A stretch of 64,000 nt of DNA from contig JAKLGV010000007.1 of assembly GCA_022710585.1 (NCBI GenBank), positions 1 through 64,000 on the forward strand. Direction: 5' to 3'. Shown in pieces: positions 43,159-51,492 of the stretch. The DNA comes from Deltaproteobacteria bacterium. Lineage in GTDB: Bacteria; Desulfobacterota; Syntrophia; Syntrophales; Smithellaceae. The translations under genes and the position numbers were made by a program. The notes under the pieces are model-generated. The model was given only the letters and a program-made list of their open reading frames with translations. It was not told where the DNA came from and did no database searches. Every line of letters starts with the position of its first letter. Position 1 is the first letter of the stretch.

Positions 43159-44202
43159 ATGGCCAAAATAAAATCCATATACGAAAACGTCATGAGCCGC
43201 TGGCAAGCGCTCACGGATTTCAAATTTTTCTGGCCGCTCTTTATGATAACGGGTATTGCCTTTTGCATGGCTGCATCCACTTACGAGTTCATAGACTTAT
43301 ATGTGCAACTGATTTTAATTTACGTGGGCATCAATATCATTCTCACCGTCAGCCTGAATTTAATCAACGGCTACATGGGCGAATTTTCCGTGGGACACGC
43401 CGGTTTCATGGCCGTGGGCGCTTATGTGGCTTCGCTTTTGACCGTTCATGTTTTTCCGCCCGGCGCCCAGAACCTCTTTTTTCCGCTGGCAATCCTGGCG
43501 GGAGGACTCGCTGCCGCATTGATCGGTTTTCTCGTGGCGATTCCCTCTTTTAAAACGCGCGGCGATTATCTGGCCATTGTCACTCTGGCCTTTTGCATGA
43601 TTGTTAAATCCGTTCTGGAGAACATCGACGCCATCGGCGGCCCGCGCGGGCTGCTGGGTATGGAGAAACTCACCACGCTGCCCTGGGTCTTTTTCTGGAC
43701 AGCGCTTTCCGTCTGGGTCATACGCAATCTCGTTTATTCCAATTTCGGGCGCGGCGTTTTGTCCATCCGCGAAGACGAAATCGCCAGCGATCTGATGAGC
43801 GTCAACACGCGTCAGGTCAAAATCATCGCTTTTGTCGTTTCGTCTTTCTTCGCGGGGATTGCCGGGGGATTGTTCGCCCATGCCCTGCAGTTCATCAACC
43901 CGCGCATGTTTGACATTATCAAATCCACCGATATTCTGATCATGGTGTATCTGGGCGGCATCGCTTCCATTGCCGGTTCAATTATCGGCGCGGTCATTTA
44001 CACCATCCTGCTGGAAATCCTCCGTCCGCTGGGTGTCTGGCGCATGGTCTTCATGCCGCTGATGCTCGTTCTCCTGATGATTTACCGTCCGCGCGGCATC
44101 ATGGGCCTCAAGGAAGCCCGCATGTTTACGCCGCTACGCGATCTGGTCACGGAGAAGCTCTGGCGGCAGAAGAAAAAGGAGGCCGGCGATGCCTCTCCTT
44201 AA
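43159..44202 (+). CDS. livM: Branched-chain amino-acid ABC transporter permease LivM
   Basis: 347 residues. Hydrophobic throughout, with LNLINGYMGEFSVGHAGFMAVGAYVA and a late MVYLGGIASIAGSIIGAVIYT, both usual LivM blocks. It pairs with LivH to form the membrane channel. Its end overlaps the livG start by 14 bp. Confidence 0.93.
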   Translation: MAKIKSIYENVMSRWQALTDFKFFWPLFMITGIAFCMAASTYEFIDLYVQLILIYVGINIILTVSLNLINGYMGEFSVGHAGFMAVGAYVASLLTVHVFPPGAQNLFFPLAILAGGLAAALIGFLVAIPSFKTRGDYLAIVTLAFCMIVKSVLENIDAIGGPRGLLGMEKLTTLPWVFFWTALSVWVIRNLVYSNFGRGVLSIREDEIASDLMSVNTRQVKIIAFVVSSFFAGIAGGLFAHALQFINPRMFDIIKSTDILIMVYLGGIASIAGSIIGAVIYTILLEILRPLGVWRMVFMPLMLVLLMIYRPRGIMGLKEARMFTPLRDLVTEKLWRQKKKEAGDASP

Positions 44203-44959
44203 AATAGAAAAAGTCACGCACCGCTTTGCCGGGCTTTGCGCCGTCTCCGATTTCAACCTGGCTGTTGAGCCGCATGAACTCATCGGCGTCATCGGACCCA
44301 ACGGCGCGGGAAAAACCACCGTCTTCAATCTGATTACCGGCGTCTATCGTGCCAGCGAGGGCAGCATCAAACTCGAAGGTCAGGAACTGGTCGGTAAAAC
44401 ACCGCATCAGATTACCAAACTCGGCATTGCCCGCACATTTCAAAACATTCGCCTGTTCAAGGAACTGAGTGTTCTGGATAATGTCCGCACTGCGCATTAC
44501 GGACGGATTCACTACACGCCGGCGGAAGCACTTTTGCAAATTGGACGTTTCCGCGCGGAAGAGAAACGCATCACCCATCAGGCGCTGGACCTGCTTGCGA
44601 TTTTCAAGCTCGATGAAATGGCCGGTGAAAAAGCGAAAAATCTGCCTTACGGGTTGCAGCGTCGCCTGGAAATTGCGCGCGCGCTCGCCACCGAACCCAA
44701 ACTTTTGCTGCTGGATGAACCGGCCGCCGGAATGAATCCCAATGAAATCATCCAGCTTATGGATTTCATCAGATGGATTCGCAAGACATTTTCGGTTACG
44801 ATCATTCTTATCGAGCATCAGATGCGGCTGGTGATGGGCATCTGTGAACGCCTCGTTGTGCTGGATTTCGGCGCGACCATCGCCACCGGCCTGCCCGTTG
44901 AGATTCAAAATAACCCGAAAGTGCTTGAAGCCTATCTGGGTGAGGAGGTGGCCGTATGA
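44189..44959 (+). CDS. livG: Branched-chain amino-acid ABC transporter ATPase LivG
   Basis: 256 residues. Walker A GPNGAGKTTVFN, the family-typical ARTFQNIRLFKELSVLDNV, signature LPYGLQRRLEIARAL, Walker B LLLLDEPAAGMNP, and the switch His in IILIEHQM. LPYGLQ in place of LSGGQ is normal for LivG. AAAGGAGG precedes the ATG. Confidence 0.94.
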   Translation: MPLLKIEKVTHRFAGLCAVSDFNLAVEPHELIGVIGPNGAGKTTVFNLITGVYRASEGSIKLEGQELVGKTPHQITKLGIARTFQNIRLFKELSVLDNVRTAHYGRIHYTPAEALLQIGRFRAEEKRITHQALDLLAIFKLDEMAGEKAKNLPYGLQRRLEIARALATEPKLLLLDEPAAGMNPNEIIQLMDFIRWIRKTFSVTIILIEHQMRLVMGICERLVVLDFGATIATGLPVEIQNNPKVLEAYLGEEVAV

Positions 44960-45675
44960 CAACCTCCGAAAAAATTCTGGCCGTCTCCCATTTAAAAGTT
45001 TCCTACGACAGCATCCACGCGGTGGACGATATAACCTTCGATGTGGGCAGGGGAGAAATCGTCACGCTCATCGGCGCCAACGGCGCGGGAAAATCATCCA
45101 TCCTGCGCGCGATTTCCGGCGTCATTCCCTACAGCGGCAGCATCACCTACTCCGGAAAGGATTTAAAAAACATTGACGCCGATAAGATTGTCGCCGCGGG
45201 CATCGCGCATGTGCCGGAGGGCCGGGGCATCTTCGGCAATCTGACCGTCATGGAAAATTTAAAGCTCGCCACCTGGCAGCGCAAAGACAAAGAAAAGATG
45301 AAGAAGGATTTTGAAAATGTTTTTTCGCTTTTTCCGCGCCTGAAGGAGCGAAGAAAACAGCAGAGCGGCATGCTCTCCGGCGGCGAACAGCAGATGCTGG
45401 CGGTCGGCCGCGCGCTGATGAGCGACGCGCAGATGCTGCTGCTCGACGAACCCTCGATGGGACTCTCGCCGGTGCTGGTGCGCGATATTTTCAAAATCAT
45501 TCAGGACATCAACGCGGCGGGGAAAACCATTCTGCTGGTCGAACAAAACGCCAATATGTCCCTGCACATTGCATCACGTGGCTACGTTCTGGAAACCGGC
45601 CGCATTGTTCTTTCGGGTACCGGCAGGGAGCTCACAGGTAATCCGCGCATCAAGGAAGCCTATCTGGGCGGATAA
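44956..45675 (+). CDS. livF: Branched-chain amino-acid ABC transporter ATPase LivF
   Basis: 239 residues. Walker A GANGAGKSSILRA, signature MLSGGEQQMLAVGRAL, Walker B MLLLDEPSMGLSP, and a VEQNANMSL switch region. AHVPEGRGIFGNLTVMENL is the LivF-specific block. Its start overlaps the livG stop (ATGA). Last gene of the transporter set. Confidence 0.94.
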   Translation: MTTSEKILAVSHLKVSYDSIHAVDDITFDVGRGEIVTLIGANGAGKSSILRAISGVIPYSGSITYSGKDLKNIDADKIVAAGIAHVPEGRGIFGNLTVMENLKLATWQRKDKEKMKKDFENVFSLFPRLKERRKQQSGMLSGGEQQMLAVGRALMSDAQMLLLDEPSMGLSPVLVRDIFKIIQDINAAGKTILLVEQNANMSLHIASRGYVLETGRIVLSGTGRELTGNPRIKEAYLGG

Positions 45676-45780
45676 AGATTGAACGACAAATCTCTTTTGA
45701 CGCCAACCTGCCGCTGTGCTACAAAGCAAAGAAACTGAACTTATCCGAAACAAAATATACATCCATCGGGAAATTTGCTC

Positions 45781-46839
45781 ATGGCCAATCAGGATACTTT
45801 GATTGAAGAGAGAAGCATAATGGTGTCGCTGCAAACGTGGTGGACAGCATTCCGCTATCATTTTGTGCCATCCAGTTTCCTTCCGGCTATTCTGGGCGGC
45901 GTCCTGGCCTGGGCGCAAACCGGACTTTTGAATCAATGGTTTTTCTTTCTGACGGTGCTGGGCGTAACGCTCAACCACATCGCCCTGAATATGACCGACG
46001 ACTACTTCGATTATCACGCCGCCGTTGACCGCTTCGATCAAAGGGAGAACAATCCTTACGCGGGCGGCAGCGGCACTCTGACGAGCGGGAAAATTCAGCA
46101 CCAGCACATGCGGCTGGTTTTCACCTGGCTCTATCTGCTGACCATCACCATCGGTCTTTACCTTTGCGTCGTTCAGAGTTGGTGGATCCTTGCTTTCGGG
46201 CTATTCGGCATGGCCAGCTCTTATTTTTACACGGCGCCGCCTGTTCGCTATGGCTATCGCGGCTTCGGCGAAGTTTCTCAACTGATCAATTTCAGCCTCA
46301 CCATCGGTCTGGGCGCCTACGTCGTCCAAACGGTTTCTTTTTCCTGGGAGGCGGTCCGGGTTTTGCTGCCTCTGGGTCTGATGATGTTTGCCATGATCAT
46401 CATCAATGAGATATCCGACAGCAAAGATGATGCTGCCGCCGGTAAATACACCCTGGTGGCGCGGTTCGGCGCGGCAAACGCAGTCTGGCTATATGGTCTG
46501 GCAATGATTCTGGCCTATGCGTTTATTGTATTGGCGCCCCTCTGGAATATGGCGACGCCATGGATTTATCTGGCAGGGCTGACTTTGCCTTGGGCGATTC
46601 AGGCATTCTTTATCCTGAAAAGAAACTTCGGCGAGCCGGACAGGCTGATCCCGGCCAATCTGCTGACGATCCGCGTCCATCATTTGACCGGAATTTTATT
46701 AATTATCGCCTATCTGATTCAAGGGTTGCAAAACGGGCGGGATTTAGCGCAGGCTTTTTTTGCCGTGTTGATTCTTGCCGCTTTTTATCTTCCGGCTGCC
46801 GTGCGGGTACTCTTCAAAAATCATGACAAGAAAGGATAA
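45781..46839 (+). CDS. UbiA/MenA-family prenyltransferase
   Basis: About 352 residues from ATG 45781 (a TTG lies two codons earlier), with eight or nine membrane spans. The first Asp-rich motif is NMTDDYFDYHAAVD (NxxxDxxxD style) and the second is NEISDSKDDAAAGK, both needed for prenyl diphosphate and Mg binding. Closest in look to 1,4-dihydroxy-2-naphthoate prenyltransferase (MenA) of menaquinone synthesis, but other UbiA acceptors are possible as no men gene is adjacent. Confidence 0.8.
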   Translation: MANQDTLIEERSIMVSLQTWWTAFRYHFVPSSFLPAILGGVLAWAQTGLLNQWFFFLTVLGVTLNHIALNMTDDYFDYHAAVDRFDQRENNPYAGGSGTLTSGKIQHQHMRLVFTWLYLLTITIGLYLCVVQSWWILAFGLFGMASSYFYTAPPVRYGYRGFGEVSQLINFSLTIGLGAYVVQTVSFSWEAVRVLLPLGLMMFAMIIINEISDSKDDAAAGKYTLVARFGAANAVWLYGLAMILAYAFIVLAPLWNMATPWIYLAGLTLPWAIQAFFILKRNFGEPDRLIPANLLTIRVHHLTGILLIIAYLIQGLQNGRDLAQAFFAVLILAAFYLPAAVRVLFKNHDKKG

Positions 46840-46905
46840 GGCGGTTCATCAAACCAGTCGGTGACGGTTTTTAAATATCTATAATAAAAAAGGGAGGGCC
46901 ATCAC

Positions 46906-47625
46906 ATGGAATTTGACCGCGAAAGTTTATCGAAACACGATGGCAAGGAAGGCCGCGAGGCATTGGTCGCGGTGGACGGCAAGGTCTATGACGTCACGGG
47001 CAACCGCTTGTGGAAAAATGGCGCGCACATGAACCGTCATCAGGCGGGAACCGATCTCACCGAAGCCATTGCCGCGTCGCCGCACGGCAGGGATGTTCTG
47101 GTCAAAATCAAAGAGAAGGGAACGCTGGCCAAAGAAAAAGCGGAGAAGCCGCCGTTTCTTCCGGATTGGCTGGTCCAGTTTATGGAGGACTATCCGTTCT
47201 TCAAACGGCATCCGCATCCCATGGTCGTTCATTTCCCCATGGCCATCTTTATTATTGCTCCGCTTTTTCTGGCCTGGTATTACCTCATCACGCCGTCTCA
47301 GGGACTCCTCGATGCCGTTTTCTACCTCTACATTCTGGGAACCCTTTCTTTGCCGGCAGCCATTGGAACGGGAATTCTGGCGTGGCTGGTTAATTATTCA
47401 GGCAAACCCAATCCACTTATCATCAGGAAAACTATTTTTTCCATTTTGCTGTTAATTTTTGATATCGTCATCATGACGGCATTGATTGTCGAACCGGATA
47501 TACTGCAAAATCCTTCCGGGATGAATTTGATTGTGCCGGCGCTGGTTTTCTTCTGCCTGCCTGTGGTATTGCTGATCGGGGAACACGGCGGCAAACTGGT
47601 TTTCCCCGTGCTGAAAAGCAAATAG
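46906..47625 (+). CDS. Cytochrome b5-like domain fused to DUF2231 membrane domain
   Basis: 239 residues. Residues 1-75 resemble a cytochrome b5/steroid-binding fold (ALVAVDGKVYDVTGNRLW, with possible heme ligands in MNRHQAG and SPHGRD). From residue 103, HPHPMVVHFPMAIF opens a DUF2231 domain with four membrane spans; its paired histidines also suggest heme binding. The likely product is a small b-type cytochrome of the inner membrane. Redox partner unknown. Confidence 0.8.
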   Translation: MEFDRESLSKHDGKEGREALVAVDGKVYDVTGNRLWKNGAHMNRHQAGTDLTEAIAASPHGRDVLVKIKEKGTLAKEKAEKPPFLPDWLVQFMEDYPFFKRHPHPMVVHFPMAIFIIAPLFLAWYYLITPSQGLLDAVFYLYILGTLSLPAAIGTGILAWLVNYSGKPNPLIIRKTIFSILLLIFDIVIMTALIVEPDILQNPSGMNLIVPALVFFCLPVVLLIGEHGGKLVFPVLKSK

Positions 47626-47658
47626 CCGATATTTCAATGACGAAGATGTGAGTATAAA

Positions 47659-48084
47659 ATGATTGATGAAAAATTACTGGAAATCCGCAGCTATGATGGG
47701 ACAGGTTATCGGCCGCTGATTGATTATGACAAATGGCGGGTGGCCATTCTGCGATATAACGATGAACTTCTGCCCGAACGCATCTTCGCCATGCAGCGGC
47801 ACGACGAAACGGATGAAGTTTTTGTTCTGCTGGAGGGACGGTGCATTCTCTTTCTGGGGGAGGGCAAAAATACCATTAACGCGATTACCGCGATTGACAT
47901 GGTGCCGCGTAAACTCTACAACGTCAAACGCGGCGCTTGGCACAGCCACACCCTGAGCCGTGACGCCTCCGTGCTGATTGTGGAAAACCGCGACACCACC
48001 GTTCATAACTCGCCGAAGATGCTGTTGAATGAAGCGCAGCGCAAACGCATTGCGGAGATTACGCACGAAATATGGACAGATTAG
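47659..48084 (+). CDS. Cupin-fold protein
   Basis: 141 residues. A single cupin barrel: MQRHDETDEVFVLLEGRCILFLGEG is cupin motif 1, with the His/Glu metal ligands, and VKRGAWHSHTLSRDASVLIVENRDT is motif 2. Function unknown; perhaps a sugar-phosphate or metal-dependent small enzyme. It follows the cytochrome gene by 33 bp and may be co-transcribed. Confidence 0.78.
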   Translation: MIDEKLLEIRSYDGTGYRPLIDYDKWRVAILRYNDELLPERIFAMQRHDETDEVFVLLEGRCILFLGEGKNTINAITAIDMVPRKLYNVKRGAWHSHTLSRDASVLIVENRDTTVHNSPKMLLNEAQRKRIAEITHEIWTD

Positions 48085-48285
48085 GAATCGCCGTCTCGTG
48101 GTCCGCCTTTTCCATTCGACTGGCAGCAATGAGGCTGTTAATTTATTCTTTTTTTAACAAATGAATAATGGTATTATGCAACAAAATAACAGATATAGAG
48201 AAACGCTGACAACATAGTTGAAGAGGACCTTTAAAAAGCTGTCAAAATGTTGAAGTAAAGAACATTTGAAGAAAGGAACCGCAAA

Positions 48286-48492
48286 ATGACTTACCAGGAA
48301 CTTTTAAAAAAGCAGATCGGGAAAGAATGTACCTTTAACGCCAACCACACGCAATGTACGATTAATTTTGGAGCGGCAGAACCTTTTGCAGCGGAGGGAA
48401 CCATTGAGGACGTTACCGATGACTATGTGGTTATAAAAAGTCAGAGCTCAACAGCGATTTATCTGCTCACCAATACATCCATATCTTATTGA
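48286..48492 (+). CDS. Small soluble protein of unknown function
   Basis: 68 residues with an AAAGGAA site. Predominantly beta: TFNANHTQCTINFG, GTIEDVTDDYVVIK and STAIYLLTNTSISY look like strands of a small barrel, recalling Sm/KOW-like folds, but the resemblance is only in general form. A single-gene unit with about 200 bp of upstream non-coding DNA. Confidence 0.55.
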   Translation: MTYQELLKKQIGKECTFNANHTQCTINFGAAEPFAAEGTIEDVTDDYVVIKSQSSTAIYLLTNTSISY

Positions 48493-48545
48493 TAAGAAGA
48501 ATTCATACCCACTCAATGTCGCTGCGTCATTAAAAGCAGCATCTA

Positions 48546-49301
48546 TTAAGATTCGCTTTCCACAAAACTCTTCTTGTGCAGCTTGACCGGCTTCATCTTT
48601 TTTTTGCGCATGCGCAGATTGAGCATTTCCACGCCCACCGAAAACGCCATGGCGAAATAGATGTATCCTTTGGGCACGTGCACGTCGAACCCTTCGGCGA
48701 CCAGCGTCACACCGACCAGCAGCAGGAAGGACAGAGCCAGAATTTTGATGGTCGGATGCGCATCCACAAAATTGCTGATGGGTTTGGCGGCAAACAGCAT
48801 GACGCCCACGGCACAGATGATGGCAATGGCCATAATCGAAATTTCCTGGGCCAGACCGACAGCCGTGATGACGGAATCCAGAGAAAAGACGATATCCAGG
48901 AGAGCAATCTGAATCAGGACGGCCGCCATACTCGATGATATGAGCTTCGGTGTTTCCTCCTGATCGCCTTCCAGACTGCCGTGAATTTCATGTGTGGCCT
49001 TCGCCAGCAGGAAAAGTCCTCCACCGATCAGGATAATATCGCGTCCCGAAATTTCCTGGCCGAAGATGGTAAACCATGGCGCGGTCAGTTTAATGACCCA
49101 GAAGATGGAGAATAAGAGGGCGAGCCGTGTCAGCATCGCCAGGATTAAGCCGGTACTGCGGGCAAAGTTTTGTTTATGCTTGGGCAGTTTGCTGACGAGG
49201 ATGGATATGAAAATGATGTTATCAATGCCCAAAACGATTTCCAGAGCGGTGAGGGTTGCCAGAGCAATCCATGCTTCCGGATTGGTGAACCATGTGAACA
49301 T
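48546..49301 (-). CDS. TerC-family membrane protein (short type)
   Basis: 251 residues, seven membrane spans. The two acidic motifs of the family are ALEIVLGIDNIIFISILV (about 19-36) and ALLDIVFSLDSVITAVGLA. This is the YgdQ/YoaE-like branch of TerC without CBS or CorC domains. Metal-ion export during membrane protein metallation is a proposed role for relatives. Paralogue of the 15744-16682 gene. Confidence 0.88.
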   Translation of the reverse strand: MFTWFTNPEAWIALATLTALEIVLGIDNIIFISILVSKLPKHKQNFARSTGLILAMLTRLALLFSIFWVIKLTAPWFTIFGQEISGRDIILIGGGLFLLAKATHEIHGSLEGDQEETPKLISSSMAAVLIQIALLDIVFSLDSVITAVGLAQEISIMAIAIICAVGVMLFAAKPISNFVDAHPTIKILALSFLLLVGVTLVAEGFDVHVPKGYIYFAMAFSVGVEMLNLRMRKKKMKPVKLHKKSFVESES

Positions 49302-49333
49302 AATTTTTCTCCGTGAATTTAATAAATAATGGA

Positions 49334-49948
49334 TTAATATTCGATGCCCGCGCGGTCTTTGATGCCGGCGTTGTAATGATGTTTTACTTCTTGGATTTCA
49401 CTTACGGTATCGGCCAGCTTGATGATTTCTTTCGGCGCGTACCGTCCGGTCAGAATCAGATCAAGCCCGGCAGGTTTGTTTTTAATCATAGTCACGACGT
49501 CCTTCAGTTTGATCAGTTTGAAATCCAGAGCGACGTTGATTTCATCCAGAATGATCATGTTGTACTTGCCGCTTTCAATGGCCTTGCGGGCGGTATCCAG
49601 ACCCTTTTGCGCCATTTCAATATCAATGGCGGCAGGATGGTTGCGCATCACAAAGCTGTCCAGCCCGGACATGGCGATGTTCAGGTTGGGCAGATATTTT
49701 TCCGCGGCAAGAAATTCGCCGTATTTTCTGCCCTTCATGAACTGCAGAACAAAAACCTTATATCCCTGTCCGATGGCCCGCAGCGCCTGACCGAAAGCGG
49801 CGGTCGTTTTCCCCTTGCCGTTGCCGGTGATGACGATGACCAGCCCCTGTTTTTTCTGCGCGGCATTTTTTCCCGCTTTTTTTGAAGCCGGCGTTTTCTT
49901 TTTACTTGCTTTATAGACGGGGACGTCTTCACTTTTTATCATGGTCAT
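49334..49948 (-). CDS. cobO: Cob(I)yrinic acid a,c-diamide adenosyltransferase
   Basis: 204 residues. P-loop GNGKGKTTA (42-50) and the family blocks KVFVLQFMKGRKYGEF and YNMIILDEINVALDF mark the CobA/CobO/BtuR type. It attaches adenosyl to cob(I)alamin, giving the cofactor needed by the mutase in the same operon. The Lys-rich N-terminal 30 residues are an extension. The start overlaps the meaB stop by 4 bp. Confidence 0.93.
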   Translation of the reverse strand: MTMIKSEDVPVYKASKKKTPASKKAGKNAAQKKQGLVIVITGNGKGKTTAAFGQALRAIGQGYKVFVLQFMKGRKYGEFLAAEKYLPNLNIAMSGLDSFVMRNHPAAIDIEMAQKGLDTARKAIESGKYNMIILDEINVALDFKLIKLKDVVTMIKNKPAGLDLILTGRYAPKEIIKLADTVSEIQEVKHHYNAGIKDRAGIEY

Positions 49949-50919
49949 TTTCCTGCCTGCTTTCGAAAAAACTTTTCCGTGATTTCTTCCGCTGCCGTGT
50001 AGGGATCGGATTTTCTGTTTCTTATTTTTTCAGCGATTTTTTCCAGGTCGCCGTCCGTCACCAGGGAATGCATAACCGGTTCCATCAGGCAGGCGCTGAG
50101 CGCGTCTTTGATTTCCGTCATGGCCTTGCGGTGCATCCTTTCCGTGAGCATTCCGCTTTGTTGTAAATATAAATGGTGCTCCTCGATTTTTTTCGCGAGT
50201 TCGGCGGTATTTTCGTCAAAAGTGGCCGGATCAAAAGCGTTGCCCACCATGACGATCGGCGGCTTCCAGCCGTCGGCGGTCTTGGGGGAGAGGTTGAGCA
50301 TGGAAGAAAGCTCCGTCTGCAACTGCCTGGCGCCGGCACGGTCGGCTTTATTGATAACGAACACATCTGCGATTTCCATCAGGCCGGCCTTCATGGTTTG
50401 AATTTCGTCGCCCATTCCCGGAACCAGGACGACCAGCACAGTGTGGGCGTGATTGATGATATCAATTTCCTGCTGGCCGATGCCGACGGTTTCCACAATA
50501 ATAATATCCTTGCCCATCGCTTCCATCACGTGGATCGAGTTGCCGGCGGCCTGAGAAAGCCCTCCCAGCGCGCCGCGCGTCGCCAGCGAGCGGACAAAAA
50601 CTCCAGCATCCTCGGCATGACGCTGCATGCGGATCCGGTCTCCCAGAATAGCGCCGCCGGTGAAGGGGCTGGTCGGATCAACGGCCAGGACGCCGACCGT
50701 TTTGTTCAGTTTCCTGAATTCTGAGATCAGGGCGTCGGTCAGCGTGCTTTTCCCCGCGCCCGGCGCTCCAGTGATGCCGATAATAAAGGATTTGCCGGTA
50801 TGGGCGTAGAGTTTTTTGATTTTCGCTTTGGCGTCGGGAAGTTTATCTTCGATGTCTCTGATCAGACGGGAGGCGGTCCGAATATCACCGGCACATATTT
50901 TTTTGATGGTCGTATCCAT
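49945..50919 (-). CDS. meaB: MeaB-type GTPase, mutase chaperone
   Basis: 324 residues. G1 motif GAPGAGKST (51-59), then DPTSPFTGGAILGDRIRM, which is specific to MeaB/ArgK, followed by VETVGIGQQEIDI and the NKAD guanine-specificity motif. It guards and reloads adenosylcobalamin in the mutase and was once annotated as an arginine-transport ATPase. It lies between the small mutase subunit and cobO. Confidence 0.94.
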   Translation of the reverse strand: MDTTIKKICAGDIRTASRLIRDIEDKLPDAKAKIKKLYAHTGKSFIIGITGAPGAGKSTLTDALISEFRKLNKTVGVLAVDPTSPFTGGAILGDRIRMQRHAEDAGVFVRSLATRGALGGLSQAAGNSIHVMEAMGKDIIIVETVGIGQQEIDIINHAHTVLVVLVPGMGDEIQTMKAGLMEIADVFVINKADRAGARQLQTELSSMLNLSPKTADGWKPPIVMVGNAFDPATFDENTAELAKKIEEHHLYLQQSGMLTERMHRKAMTEIKDALSACLMEPVMHSLVTDGDLEKIAEKIRNRKSDPYTAAEEITEKFFRKQAGK

Positions 50920-50940
50920 GGGGTCTGCTGCTGCCAGGGT

Positions 50941-51342
50941 TTAGTGGGGCTTGATGTTTGTTTTGATCCATTCCACTATGGAATCGAGCGAAGCCCCCGG
51001 TGTAAAGATGGCTTTGATGCCGGACTCGTAAAGCGTGGAAAAATCCTGTTCGGGAATGATGCCGCCGCCGATGACGGCAATGTCCTCCGCGCCTTTCTCG
51101 CGCAACAGCTCGACCACCCGTGGAAACAAAACACGGTGAGCACCGGAAAGACAACTGAGTCCGACCGCATCAACATCTTCCTGAATGGCGGATGCGGCGA
51201 TTTGTTCCGGTGTCTGATGACAGCCGGTGTAAACCACCTCAAACCCGGCGTCGCGGAAACAGCGGGCGAGAATACGCGCGCCGCGGTCGTGACCGTCCAG
51301 TCCCGGTTTGGCGACCATCACACGAATTTTTCTTTCCGGCAT
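50941..51342 (-). CDS. Acyl-CoA mutase small subunit (B12-binding)
   Basis: 133 residues. Cobalamin-binding fold with the lower-ligand motif DxHxxG visible as DGHDRG (16-21), the SxL loop in GLSCLSGAH, and [11 protein letters not shown]. This is the separate C-terminal half of the methylmalonyl-CoA mutase family, as in archaeal and isobutyryl-CoA mutases. Strong AAGGAGAC site. The large subunit gene lies upstream across a 150-bp gap holding a palindromic repeat. Confidence 0.93.
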   Translation of the reverse strand: MPERKIRVMVAKPGLDGHDRGARILARCFRDAGFEVVYTGCHQTPEQIAASAIQEDVDAVGLSCLSGAHRVLFPRVVELLREKGAEDIAVIGGGIIPEQDFSTLYESGIKAIFTPGASLDSIVEWIKTNIKPH

Positions 51343-51371
51343 ATAAATGTCTCCTTAAATTATCTTTAAGA

Positions 51372-51490
51372 CCAAGTCGGATTCATCAGGATACCGCGGC
51401 GGCGAGGAGGAGGCGCCGGAGACGTATTAAGTATACGTTGAGGACGCCGACGACGCTGCCAACAAAGGTAGCCGTATGAAGGCGGCTTGG
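51372..51490. repeat. 119-bp coaxial palindrome, copy B of the intergenic repeat family
   Basis: Outer arms CCAAGTCG (51372-51379) and CGGCTTGG (51483-51490) pair with one mismatch. The central stem ACGTAT (51422-51427) / ATACGT (51433-51438) is coaxial with them. It shares GAGACGTA, GAGGAG and the overall plan with copy A at 14850-14964. It begins two bases after the stop of the large mutase gene and ends 30 bases before the small-subunit start, inside one operon. Confidence 0.7.
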
Positions 51491-51492
51491 TT

